From: Denitrobacterium detoxificans
Lineage (GTDB): Bacteria; Actinomycetota; Coriobacteriia; Coriobacteriales; Eggerthellaceae
Direction: 5' to 3'
NCBI RefSeq assembly: GCF_001643775.1
Contig: NZ_CP011402.1
Coordinates: 666,001 to 730,000 of the forward strand
Length of the DNA: 64,000 bases
How positions within the stretch are numbered: the stretch's first letter is position 1; every line of letters starts with the position of its first letter. Shown one piece after another: positions 17,062 to 25,207 of the stretch. The notes beneath the pieces are model-generated. The model was not told the DNA's origin. It saw only the letters and a program-made list of their open reading frames with translations, and did no database searches. The position numbers and the translations under genes are program-made.

Positions 17062-17738
17062 TGCGCGTGGGTGTGGAAATAGCCTGCCTGGTAGCGGTGC
17101 CCCTGTGCTTGGGTGCCTGTGCCGTTGCGGGCATCGAGCAGGTTGCCTTGCTGTCGGGCCTGGTGGTTTTGGCGTCGCTGGCGCTGTTCTTCGCCCAGTT
17201 CGAGCGCAGCCGCCCCCGCTTGCGCGACGCCATGCCCATTGCGGTGCTTTCGGCGCTTGCCGTGGCGGGGCGCATCCTGTTTGCTCCCTTGCCCGACGTG
17301 AAGCCCGTTTCCGCCATCGCCATCATCGCGGGTGCGTCCTTCGGGCGCACGAGCGGATTCATGGTGGGTGCGCTTACGGCGCTCGTGTCCAATTTCTTCT
17401 TTGGGCAGGGCCCCTGGACGCCCTGGCAGATGTACGCATGGGGGCTCGTCGGGTATCTGGCGGGCGTGCTTGCGCAGATGGGGTGGTTCAAGCGCATGCC
17501 CGTCGTGCTGGGGTACGGGTTCGTTGCAGCGCTGCTGTATGGCGCCATCTTGAACCTCTGGTCGCTTATTGGTTTTTTCCATCCGCAGACCTTCGCCGAG
17601 GGCCTCGCCATCTACGCCGTCGCCGTTCCCCTTGACGTTCTACATGGCGTGGCGACCGATGCCTTCCTGCTGGCGTTGTACGCGCCCTGGAAGGGCAAGC
17701 TCGAGCGCATCAAGCGCAAGTACGCGCTCGCCGAATAG
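17061..17738 (+). CDS. ECF transporter substrate-binding (S) component, probably for cobalamin
   Basis: 225 residues with about six hydrophobic helices and no signal peptide. The segment NFFFGQGPWTPWQMYAWGL is characteristic of a group of ECF S proteins that includes the cobalamin-specific CbrT described in Lactobacillus; I assign this from memory of the motif and from the cobalamin riboswitch upstream. It should bind the vitamin within the membrane and deliver it through the T component. Translation is coupled to the ATPase by a TAATG overlap. Its substrate could also be a corrinoid precursor such as cobinamide. Confidence 0.8.
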   Translation: MRVGVEIACLVAVPLCLGACAVAGIEQVALLSGLVVLASLALFFAQFERSRPRLRDAMPIAVLSALAVAGRILFAPLPDVKPVSAIAIIAGASFGRTSGFMVGALTALVSNFFFGQGPWTPWQMYAWGLVGYLAGVLAQMGWFKRMPVVLGYGFVAALLYGAILNLWSLIGFFHPQTFAEGLAIYAVAVPLDVLHGVATDAFLLALYAPWKGKLERIKRKYALAE

Positions 17739-17770
17739 GCGGCACTGCGGGCCCTATGGGCGCTGTGCCG

Positions 17771-19201
17771 TTACTGCTGGTCGATGAGGTCGAAGAGCTC
17801 CTCGCGCGATTCTATCTTCAGCTTGCGGTAGATGTTGCGCACGTGCGTCTTCACGGTGTTGTCGGATACGTAGAGCGTTTGGGCGATCTTCGCGTACGAA
17901 TGCCCGCGGGCGAGCAGAGCGAGCACTTCGGTTTCTCGGGGCGAGAGGGCGCCCGCCTTTGCCAGGCGTTCGGCATTTTGCGCAATGGAGGCCGAGATAT
18001 TGGGCGTTGCTTCTCGCTCGGCCTCTTCGTTACTTTCCTTTGCGTCATCGGTGGCTTCCTGCGGTTTCACGGGGCTGTTAAGGAATGCCAGCGCAGCAAG
18101 GTACACGATGAGCACGATGCTGTTTAGAATGCGCCCTGCAGTGCCGATTTGCGGAATGATGAGCGCTCCCAGCAACATGGCCGCGGTGGCGCACAGAAGG
18201 AAGGTGCCCGCAACGCGCAGCGTGGACTTGGGCGTGCTTGCGGCCTTGCAACATGACGTCCAGGTCATGATGAGGAACAATGCAAACGCCGCTTCCTTGA
18301 GCGATGACGAGATAAACAGTGCACCGCCTCCCAGCTGTTCCAGGTAGGGGCAGAGCAGCACGATGGCGGCTGCGATGGGCAAGCCCGTGCGATCCATGAC
18401 GTGCGCAGCGCGTACGCCTGCCTTCGCGAATGCCACCGCGCAGACGATGCTGATGGCGGCGCTGCCGCAGAGCGATGCCGCGAAGAGCATGCCGGTATCG
18501 AGTTCGATTCCCGCATAGAGCGGGTTCCAGATAAGCCCCAGCACGAGCGCCGAAAGGGTAGTGCCTGCCAGGGGTCTCCACGTGCGCGAGATGACGTATG
18601 CCACGCGGTCGTCGGGAGCGGCAAGTGCTTCGTCGTCCTTGCCTTCATTGGGCTTCAGGGGCAGCAGGGCAGCTGCCGAGGCAAAGATGCAGCTGGCGGA
18701 AAAGAGCGCGTACGATGCCTGGTTGGGCAGGAACGCGCTGGTGCCGTAGAGCGCCACGCCCACAAGGACGCTCGTGGCCGAGGCTTGGAACGCCGTGCGC
18801 GAATCCTCCTGCGAAAGCGTGAGCGCCCATGCGCCTGCAAGCACGGTGCATCCGATGCCCATGACGAGCCCGCTTACGGAGGCGAAGCGCCCGTCAATTT
18901 CTATGGCGGGGATGGCCAGCAGGAACAGTAGCCCGATAACCGAGCAGGCGAGCGCGGAGAGTATGACGATGTAGCCCTGGGGGTTCTTCCAAATGGCGTG
19001 CGATATGCTGCGCGCTTGCGCCACGAGGGCCACGGCGGCGATGATGACGCCCGCGAGGGCGCACGCTAGGAAGCCGGTATGCGCGATGCGGCCGAAGAGT
19101 TCGACAATGGGGCTTGCATTGTGAACGGTAAGAAGCCCGACGGCAAAGAGCGGTCCGGCGCCCATGAGCGTGCAGGCTCGTTTAAGCAAAGCGTTGTTCA
19201 A
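17771..19201 (-). CDS. LuxR-family regulator with polytopic membrane N-terminus
   Basis: 476 residues on the minus strand: around twelve hydrophobic helices over the first ~400, then a LuxR DNA-binding domain (LSPRETEVLALLARGHSYAK, then NTVKTHVRNIYRKL). It is divergent from the flavoprotein at 19405, the arrangement seen for inducible respiratory modules in Eggerthellaceae, so it probably controls that gene. The strong minus-strand AAAGGAGAG (complement of 19212-19219) points to the TTG at 19201 as the start; an ATG at 19249 would place this ribosome site inside the coding region. The ligand is unknown. Confidence 0.83.
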   Translation of the reverse strand: MNNALLKRACTLMGAGPLFAVGLLTVHNASPIVELFGRIAHTGFLACALAGVIIAAVALVAQARSISHAIWKNPQGYIVILSALACSVIGLLFLLAIPAIEIDGRFASVSGLVMGIGCTVLAGAWALTLSQEDSRTAFQASATSVLVGVALYGTSAFLPNQASYALFSASCIFASAAALLPLKPNEGKDDEALAAPDDRVAYVISRTWRPLAGTTLSALVLGLIWNPLYAGIELDTGMLFAASLCGSAAISIVCAVAFAKAGVRAAHVMDRTGLPIAAAIVLLCPYLEQLGGGALFISSSLKEAAFALFLIMTWTSCCKAASTPKSTLRVAGTFLLCATAAMLLGALIIPQIGTAGRILNSIVLIVYLAALAFLNSPVKPQEATDDAKESNEEAEREATPNISASIAQNAERLAKAGALSPRETEVLALLARGHSYAKIAQTLYVSDNTVKTHVRNIYRKLKIESREELFDLIDQQ

Positions 19202-19275
19202 TGGAATGGTCTCTCCTTTATTTCCCCTGCGTTCTATTATGCCATGCAATTTGGCCTCAAAATATTTTTCACCCT

Positions 19276-19319
19276 TTTCGGTGATGCCGTCTGACGTGGC
19301 ATTACTGAATTTCGGCGAT
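19276..19319. promoter_or_regulatory. Direct repeat TTTCGG[T/C]GAT in the divergent LuxR-flavoprotein region
   Basis: TTTCGGTGAT at 19276-19285 and TTTCGGCGAT at 19310-19319 lie 34 bases apart (about three helical turns) between the divergent LuxR (start 19201) and flavoprotein (start 19405). They are candidate binding sites for the LuxR protein. The intergenic stretch holds no gene. Confidence 0.35.
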
Positions 19320-19404
19320 ATTTCTTTCGCCCAATGCGGCCTATGGTGTGCCCATGTTTGTAAGCGCGGGATTGCTCCCGCAGTCTTTGCAAGAGAGGGA
19401 TACT

Positions 19405-21243
19405 ATGGTAAACGAACAACTTACTCGTCGCGATGCGTTGAAGCTTGGCGGCCTCACGGCTCTGGCGGGCGCGGGCATGGCCGCAATGGCCGGCTGCTCT
19501 TCGCCGAAGAGCAAGACCGCCGAGGCAACTGAGTCTTCCACGGGCGAAACCACCATTCTGGAAGCCGACGGCTCCGTAAGCGCTCGCAGCCACTATCAGT
19601 GGTTGGGCAGCGAGCCTGAAATCGACGAGTCGCAGGTTACCGAAGTCGTCGATGCCGACGTCGTCATTCTGGGTTCCGGCCATTCGGGAACGCAGTGCGC
19701 TCGCACCGCAGCCATGGCTGGCGCCAAGGTCGTGGTTCTGGAAAGCCAGACCGAGGCGAACCAGTTCTACTACGGCGAGGACATTGGCACGTTCAATTCC
19801 CAGTACGTGCAGAACATGGGCTATGGTCCCTATGACGAGATGGAAATCCTGGCTCAGCTGCAGCGTACCGCAGCGTATCGCCTGAACAGCGAGCTGTGCC
19901 TGAACTACATTCGCAACTCCGGCCCCATGGCCGACGAGTTTATCGCTCTGGTTCAGGAACGCCAGCCCGAACTGCTGACCAACATGAACATCCAGCAGCC
20001 GTGCACCGACTTCTGGACGGACAAGAGCCAGCCGCAGGACATGGGCAACTACAAGACCTACGTTGGCACGTTCTGCATGCGCTCCGAAATTCTGGACGAG
20101 GTTGCCACGGGCGTGGGTGCCTATTCCACCATCGGTGACTGCGAGACGCTCGTTCGTCAGTACGCCGAGGAACTGGGCGCTGAGTGGTACTTCGGCACCA
20201 CTGCAGTGAAGGCTATCGTGGAAGACGGCAAGGTGACGGGTGCCTACGGCAAGACCACCGACGGCAACTACATTCGCTTCAATGCCAGCAAGGCCGTTGT
20301 CATCGCCATGGGCGCATTCCAGAACAACATGGAAATGATGAAGGAGTTCTACCGTGAGTCCTGGGAACTCCAGGCCAAGGATGGCGTGGACGCCTTCAGC
20401 GACCCCACCGACGAGAGCGCCACGCGCGACACGGGCATGGGTCACAAGATCGGCTGCTGGGCGGGTGGCCGCATGGAGGCTGGCCCGGCTGCGTCGCTGG
20501 CCAACGTTTCCGCGCCTGGCCCCTTCGGCTTTGCCCCCACGCTGTATCTGAACAGCCAGGGCAAGCGCTTCATGAACGAGGCCGACTTCAATGCCATCGC
20601 CGCTCAGGTTCAGCGCCAGCCCAAGGGCCTGTATTGCGCGCTGTACGGCGCCAACTACGAGGAGATCGTAAAGCGCGGCGGCACGAATCATGGTGGTACC
20701 GACTTCGGTCAGGAAACTTACGTGGCTCAGTGGAAGGAAGACATGACGCACGTCGTCGAGGCGGGCGCGGATGGCTACCTGGTACGTCACGGCTGCCTGA
20801 CCGAACGCGCTAACATGGCCCAGACGCGCATGTATGGTGCTAACGACCTGAAGACCCTGGCGGGTTACCTGGGCTACGAAGGCGAAGCCGTGCAGAACTT
20901 CGTTGACTCCGTTGCGGCGTACAACGAGCTGGTTGCCAGCGGCGTTGACACGCAGTACGGCAAGAAGAGCGACTTCCTGCTGCCCATCGAGGCTCCGTAC
21001 TATGCCGCCGTCGACACGAGCGTTGGCACGGGCGCAACGGCCCTGACGCTGGCCGGCTTGGTTACGGATGGCAACTACAACGTCCTGGGCGACGACGACG
21101 AGCCCATCGAGGGCCTGTATGCCATCGGCAACTGCTGCGGTCAGCGCTTTGCCCTTACGTATCCCGGCATCCTGGCTGGCAATTCCATGGGCCAGGCTAT
21201 GACCAACGGCTACGTCTGCGGCAAGATCGTGGGCAACCTGTAA
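19405..21243 (+). CDS. Tat-exported FAD-dependent reductase (fumarate reductase flavoprotein family)
   Basis: 612 residues. Tat motif TRRDALKLG (7-15) and lipobox MAGC (Cys31) predict an exported lipoprotein. The FAD motif is regular (ILGSGHSGTQ, about 96-105), and the C-terminal flavin segment GLYAIGNCCGQ is present. The equivalents of the Shewanella fumarate reductase catalytic His and Arg residues are not apparent: the region after GKRFMNE reads ADFNAI, and the last motif reads TYPGILAG. No cytochrome gene adjoins, so it may use one of the three encoded elsewhere in the window. ATG 19405 follows GAGAGGGA; the upstream in-frame ATG at 19348 would put residues before the Tat motif. The acceptor is unknown. 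Confidence 0.86.
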   Translation: MVNEQLTRRDALKLGGLTALAGAGMAAMAGCSSPKSKTAEATESSTGETTILEADGSVSARSHYQWLGSEPEIDESQVTEVVDADVVILGSGHSGTQCARTAAMAGAKVVVLESQTEANQFYYGEDIGTFNSQYVQNMGYGPYDEMEILAQLQRTAAYRLNSELCLNYIRNSGPMADEFIALVQERQPELLTNMNIQQPCTDFWTDKSQPQDMGNYKTYVGTFCMRSEILDEVATGVGAYSTIGDCETLVRQYAEELGAEWYFGTTAVKAIVEDGKVTGAYGKTTDGNYIRFNASKAVVIAMGAFQNNMEMMKEFYRESWELQAKDGVDAFSDPTDESATRDTGMGHKIGCWAGGRMEAGPAASLANVSAPGPFGFAPTLYLNSQGKRFMNEADFNAIAAQVQRQPKGLYCALYGANYEEIVKRGGTNHGGTDFGQETYVAQWKEDMTHVVEAGADGYLVRHGCLTERANMAQTRMYGANDLKTLAGYLGYEGEAVQNFVDSVAAYNELVASGVDTQYGKKSDFLLPIEAPYYAAVDTSVGTGATALTLAGLVTDGNYNVLGDDDEPIEGLYAIGNCCGQRFALTYPGILAGNSMGQAMTNGYVCGKIVGNL

Positions 21244-21301
21244 GGCATTTTCCCTCCCTGGGACGCGTTTCCCCCTCCTATTTCTCTAGCGTCCGATGGA
21301 A

Positions 21302-21335
21302 AACGGGACGGTGGCCAAAGAGCCATCGTCCCGTT
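21302..21335 (+). terminator. Terminator-like hairpin after the flavoprotein
   Basis: AACGGGACGGTGGC (21302-21315) pairs with GCCATCGTCCCGTT (21322-21335) around a six-base loop, with one wobble. A short GTTTGTTG follows. It lies between convergent genes and could stop transcription from both sides. Confidence 0.7.
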
Positions 21336-21360
21336 GTTTGTTGCGCATATGTTGTTGGCC

Positions 21361-21540
21361 CTACCGCCAGGGATCGCGTTCGAAGAGCGGCTCGCGTTGC
21401 GGCGCGTCGTGCAGGTCGGAATACGGGTCGTATCCGTCGTCGTCTTCGTTGATGGCCCGGATGGGCTGGGTTTTCTTCGGCTTCGGAGCCGTATGCGCAT
21501 CGGCTGGCACGTGCGCCGGCTGCTTCTTTTCCTCGTCCAT
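21361..21540 (-). CDS. Small acidic/proline-rich hypothetical protein
   Basis: 59 residues. The ATG at 21540 has AGGAG on the minus strand just before it, which singles it out from the longer shadow frame that contains it. The protein is hydrophilic, begins MDEEKKQPAHVP, has a Lys-Pro stretch and then an acidic DEDDDGYDPYSDL-type region, and ends FERDPWR. No membrane segment or known motif is visible. It follows mrp on the same strand, separated by a terminator. It looks like a disordered protein; its function is unknown. Confidence 0.55.
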   Translation of the reverse strand: MDEEKKQPAHVPADAHTAPKPKKTQPIRAINEDDDGYDPYSDLHDAPQREPLFERDPWR

Positions 21541-21569
21541 GAATGCCTCTCCTTGAATCTTCGGGCATG

Positions 21570-21597
21570 AAAAAGGGCGCCGGTTCAACCGGCGCCC
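21570..21597 (-). terminator. Rho-independent terminator of mrp
   Basis: A perfect stem GGGCGCCGGTT/AACCGGCGCCC (21575-21597) with a tight loop; on the minus strand it is followed by TTTTT (21574-21570). It lies 23 bases past the mrp stop. Confidence 0.9.
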
Positions 21598-21620
21598 CCA
21601 GTGTACTTGTTTTCGCCCGA

Positions 21621-22478
21621 TTAGACGAACGCGCGCTGCGGTGCGTTGGCAATTTGGTCGATGACCGCGTCGAGAGCGCCCTGCACGTCGTATTCCTCTA
21701 CCTTGCCGGCGTCGCACTTGGCGGCGAATTCCGGATCGATGGGCAGCGTGGCGTATGCGGGGATGCGGTACTTTTCGGCCACTTCCTTGCCCTGGGGCTT
21801 GCCGAAGACGTACTGCTTCTCGCCGCAGTGCTGGCAGGTGTAGTAGGCCATGTTCTCCACCAGGCCCAGAACGGGGACCTGCATCTCGTGAGCCAGATGC
21901 ACGGCCTTGCCCACGATCATGGCAACGAGCTCCTGCGGGGCCGAGACGGTGACGATGCCGTCGACGGGCAGGCTCTGGAACACGGTGAGCAGGACGTCGG
22001 AGGTTCCCGGAGGCATGTCCACGAACATGTAGTCGATTTCGCCCCAGTTCACTTCGTTGAAGAACTGCTTGACGGTGCCGGAGACGACCGGGCCGCGCCA
22101 TGCCACGGGCATGTCTTCTTCGGGGAGCATGAGGTTGGTGCTTACCATCTTGATGCCCGTCTGCGTCTGGCAGGGCAGGATGCCGTCCTTGTCGGCGGTA
22201 AGCGGATTGGTAACGCCGAAGGCCTTCGGAATGGAGGGGCCAGTGACGTCGGCGTCGAGGATGGCAACCTTCTTGCCACGCTTCTGGGCTTCGCTTGCCA
22301 GCAGGCAGGTGACCAGGCTCTTGCCTACGCCGCCCTTGCCGGAAACGACGCCGATGACGTGCTTCACCGTGGAACGCTTATTCGGCATGAGCACCTTGGG
22401 ACCGGTGCTCTCTCCGCCACCGCATCCACCAGCAAGCATCTTCTTTTCTTCTTCGCTGAGAGGAGCTTGTTCAGCCAT
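21621..22478 (-). CDS. mrp: Mrp/NBP35-family Fe-S cluster carrier ATPase
   Basis: 285 residues. A deviant Walker A GVVSGKGGVGKS (about residue 43) and the MinD/Mrp strands ILDADVTGPSIPKAFG and FVDMPPGTSDV identify the ApbC/Mrp/NBP35 group, which holds a bridging [4Fe-4S] cluster and passes it to apoproteins. The cluster-binding CXXC is present as CQHC in the segment YYTCQHCGEK. A Gly/Cys-rich N-terminus (AGGCGGGES) may give extra ligands. The start at 22478 has AGAAGG before it on the minus strand. It is a single-gene unit closed by a strong terminator. It likely supports cluster assembly for the dehydratase activase and other Fe-S enzymes. Confidence 0.9.
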   Translation of the reverse strand: MAEQAPLSEEEKKMLAGGCGGGESTGPKVLMPNKRSTVKHVIGVVSGKGGVGKSLVTCLLASEAQKRGKKVAILDADVTGPSIPKAFGVTNPLTADKDGILPCQTQTGIKMVSTNLMLPEEDMPVAWRGPVVSGTVKQFFNEVNWGEIDYMFVDMPPGTSDVLLTVFQSLPVDGIVTVSAPQELVAMIVGKAVHLAHEMQVPVLGLVENMAYYTCQHCGEKQYVFGKPQGKEVAEKYRIPAYATLPIDPEFAAKCDAGKVEEYDVQGALDAVIDQIANAPQRAFV

Positions 22479-22722
22479 GGATACCTTCTCTCGTCTTGCT
22501 CCTGATATGCTGAGCGGCATCGTAGCACAATGGCGCTTGATTTAAGCCCAGGATGAATTGAATGGTGGACTAATCGGGGGATATTGTCTTTTAGGGCGCG
22601 ATGCAACCGTATTGCCAGGTTGAGAAAATCTGTGGCTTCGCATGGGCAGGGAAGCAATGCTTCGTGCGATTTATTACACTATGTTGATTAACTATGCACA
22701 CGGCACCAAAGAAGGAGCGTAT

Positions 22723-24549
22723 ATGTGCGGCATTGTGGGGTATACCGGCAGTCAGCCGGTTGTCGATAGATTGATCGAGGGGCTTCGCCGCCTGGAGTAT
22801 CGCGGATACGATTCCGCGGGCATCGCCGTTCAGGCGGGCGACGGCACCCTTTCCGTTACACGTCGCGTGGGCAAGGTCAGTGGCCTGGCCAGCGCCGTTT
22901 CGAACGTGCATCCCGAGGCCACGTGCGGCATTGGCCATACGCGTTGGGCAACGCATGGCGTTCCCAGCCAGCAGAATGCCCATCCTCATGTATCCTGCGA
23001 CGGCTCTATCGCCGTCGTGCATAACGGCATCATCGAGAACTTCGCCGAGCTGCGCGAAGAGCTCATCTCCCGTGGTCACGAGTTCCGCAGCACCACCGAC
23101 ACCGAGGTCATCGCTCATCTGGTGGAAGAAGCCTACGAAGGCGACCTGCTGGAAGCGGTGCGCGCCGTCACGGTGAGCCTGGTGGGCAGCTATGGCCTGG
23201 CCGTTACCTGCGCCCAGGAGCCCGGTCGCATCGTGGTTACGCGCCGCGATTCCCCGATTGTTCTGGCCCATGGCGAAGATGGCAGCTACGTGGCGAGCGA
23301 CATCATTGCCGTCATTCGTGCCAATCGCGATGTCGTGGTGCTGGGCGACGACCAGTTCGCCGACATGCGTCCCCAGGGCATTGCCTATTCCGACGCGCAG
23401 GGCGAGACCATCGAGCCCAATGTCATGCACGTCGATTGGGATATCGACGTCGCCGAAAAGGGCGGCTATCCCGATTTCATGCTGAAGGAAATCCACGAGC
23501 AGCCTCGCGTGGTGCGCGATACGCTTGCTGGCCGCATGGTCGGTGGCGCGCTGAAGATAAGCGAGCTGGGCATGTCCCTGGAAGAACTGCAGCTCATCGA
23601 CCGCGTCTACGTGATTGCCTGCGGCACCAGCTACCATGCGGGCCTGGTTGCCAAGCAGCTCATCGAGGCATGGGCGCGCATTCCCACCGAAGTCGAGGTT
23701 GCCAGCGAATTCCGCTACCGCAATCCCATCATCACGCCCACCACGCTCGTGGTTGCCGTGTCCCAGTCGGGCGAAACGGCTGATACGCTGGCCGCCATCC
23801 GCGAGGCGCGCATCAAGGGTGGCAAGGTGTTCGGCATTACGAACGTCATTGGCAGCCCCGTTGCCCGCGAAAGCGACGGCGTCATCTACACGAAGGCCAA
23901 CAAGGAAATCGCCGTGGCTTCCACGAAGAGCTTCCTGGGCCAGGTGGTCAGCCTTACGCTGCTTTCCATGGTGTTGGCGCAGGCCAAGGGCAAGTTCACC
24001 CAGGCGCAGACGCGCCTGCTCTTCGGCGAGCTGGCCGATACCGCCGAGCAGATCGAGCGCATTCTGGCCGACACCACGGCCATCGAAGAAGCCGCCCTTG
24101 CCTGCAAGGACGCGAACGATGCGCTGTTCATCGGCCGCGGCATGGGTAGCGCCATCAGCTACGAGGGCGCGCTGAAGCTGAAGGAAATCAGCTACCTGCA
24201 TGCCGAGGCATATGCCGCGGGCGAGATGAAGCATGGCCCCATCGCCTTGCTTTCGAAGGGTTTCCCCGTTATCGCCGTTGCCACGCAGAGCCCCGTATAC
24301 GACAAGGTCATTTCGAACATCCAGGAAAGCCGCACGCGTGGCGCCCTGGTTGTGGCGGTGGCCACGGAAGGCGACGAGGAAATCCGCAAGCATGCCGACT
24401 ACGTAATCTACGTGCCGCGCGTGCGCGATGCCTTCAGCGCCATCACCGTTTCCGTGCCGCTGCAGCTGTTCGCGCGTGCCATCGCCGTGGCCCGTGGCTG
24501 CGATGTCGACCAGCCGCGTAATCTGGCGAAGTCGGTTACGGTCGAATAG
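22723..24549 (+). CDS. glmS: Glutamine-fructose-6-phosphate aminotransferase (isomerizing)
   Basis: 608 residues, full length. The frame must start at ATG 22723 because the mature enzyme begins with the catalytic Cys (MCGIVGYTG), with GAAGGAG just upstream. The N-terminal glutaminase half carries RYRGYDSAG-like (YRGYDSAG), GHTRWATHG and HNG motifs; two SIS sugar-isomerase domains follow (CGTSYHAG near residue 304, VSQSGETADT near 348). It makes glucosamine-6-phosphate for the cell wall and is the first gene of glmS-acpS-nnrD-ligA-tlyA. The leader 22521-22722 shows no recognisable glmS ribozyme, as expected outside the Bacillota. Confidence 0.96.
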   Translation: MCGIVGYTGSQPVVDRLIEGLRRLEYRGYDSAGIAVQAGDGTLSVTRRVGKVSGLASAVSNVHPEATCGIGHTRWATHGVPSQQNAHPHVSCDGSIAVVHNGIIENFAELREELISRGHEFRSTTDTEVIAHLVEEAYEGDLLEAVRAVTVSLVGSYGLAVTCAQEPGRIVVTRRDSPIVLAHGEDGSYVASDIIAVIRANRDVVVLGDDQFADMRPQGIAYSDAQGETIEPNVMHVDWDIDVAEKGGYPDFMLKEIHEQPRVVRDTLAGRMVGGALKISELGMSLEELQLIDRVYVIACGTSYHAGLVAKQLIEAWARIPTEVEVASEFRYRNPIITPTTLVVAVSQSGETADTLAAIREARIKGGKVFGITNVIGSPVARESDGVIYTKANKEIAVASTKSFLGQVVSLTLLSMVLAQAKGKFTQAQTRLLFGELADTAEQIERILADTTAIEEAALACKDANDALFIGRGMGSAISYEGALKLKEISYLHAEAYAAGEMKHGPIALLSKGFPVIAVATQSPVYDKVISNIQESRTRGALVVAVATEGDEEIRKHADYVIYVPRVRDAFSAITVSVPLQLFARAIAVARGCDVDQPRNLAKSVTVE

Positions 24550-24559
24550 GCGGCGCGTA

Positions 24560-25207
24560 GTGGAGCAGCAGTCTCAGAACGCGAGCCCGGAACATCAGGC
24601 TGAACAGGCTGATCAAGTCGATCAGGTCGATCAGGCTTCGGAGCCTGCGCCCTTCGACGAGGGCGTGGGCCTGGGTGTTGACATCGTGCGCATCGACCGC
24701 ATGCGTGCGGTTCTGGAGCGCTCTCCGCGCTTCAGGACGCGCGTGTTCACGGAAGGCGAGCGTGCGTACTGCGACAAGACGAACCAACCCGAAGTGCATT
24801 ACGCCACGCGCTTTGCCGCAAAGGAAGCGGTGCTCAAGGCGCTTGGCACGGGCTTTTCAAGGGGCATCGCACCCGCCGACGTGGAAGTGGTGCGCCTGAA
24901 GACGGGGCGCCCGCAGGTTCGCCTGCACAGGCGTGCCAAGGAAGTGGCCGATGAGCTGGGTGTTCGCGAGCTTCCCATTTCGCTTTCGTTTACGCATACC
25001 GATGCCGTGGCCTGCGCCATGGCCATTACGCTGGAATCCGACCGCGCGACCGCGCGTCGTACGGATCCCATGGACGAGCTGGCGAAGCAATTCAAGGAAA
25101 CGCGGTCCCTGCTCGACGATATTCCGGTGAAGCGTCCCAAGACGCGCATGACGCCGTTTGGCAGGCAGGCGGTGGCGCAAGACGATTCTGGCGAAGGTGA
25201 TGCGTAG
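24560..25207 (+). CDS. acpS: Holo-[acyl-carrier-protein] synthase with N- and C-terminal extensions
   Basis: 215 residues against about 125 for a typical AcpS. The catalytic unit lies at about 36-160: GVDIVRIDR (Mg-binding Asp) and RFAAKEAVLKALGTG (Mg-binding Glu and CoA site). It moves the phosphopantetheine arm from CoA to acyl carrier protein. The start is GTG 24560, eleven bases after the glmS stop. It leaves a 35-residue Gln/Asp-rich leader with a DQVDQVDQ repeat. The C-terminal ~55 residues are charged and not part of the normal fold. The stop overlaps the next GTG start. A shorter protein starting further in cannot be excluded. Confidence 0.85.
   Translation: MEQQSQNASPEHQAEQADQVDQVDQASEPAPFDEGVGLGVDIVRIDRMRAVLERSPRFRTRVFTEGERAYCDKTNQPEVHYATRFAAKEAVLKALGTGFSRGIAPADVEVVRLKTGRPQVRLHRRAKEVADELGVRELPISLSFTHTDAVACAMAITLESDRATARRTDPMDELAKQFKETRSLLDDIPVKRPKTRMTPFGRQAVAQDDSGEGDA

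Noticed and set aside
22521-22722. glmS ribozyme in the glmS leader
   Set aside because: I looked for the conserved ribozyme core and saw none; the class is largely confined to Bacillota.
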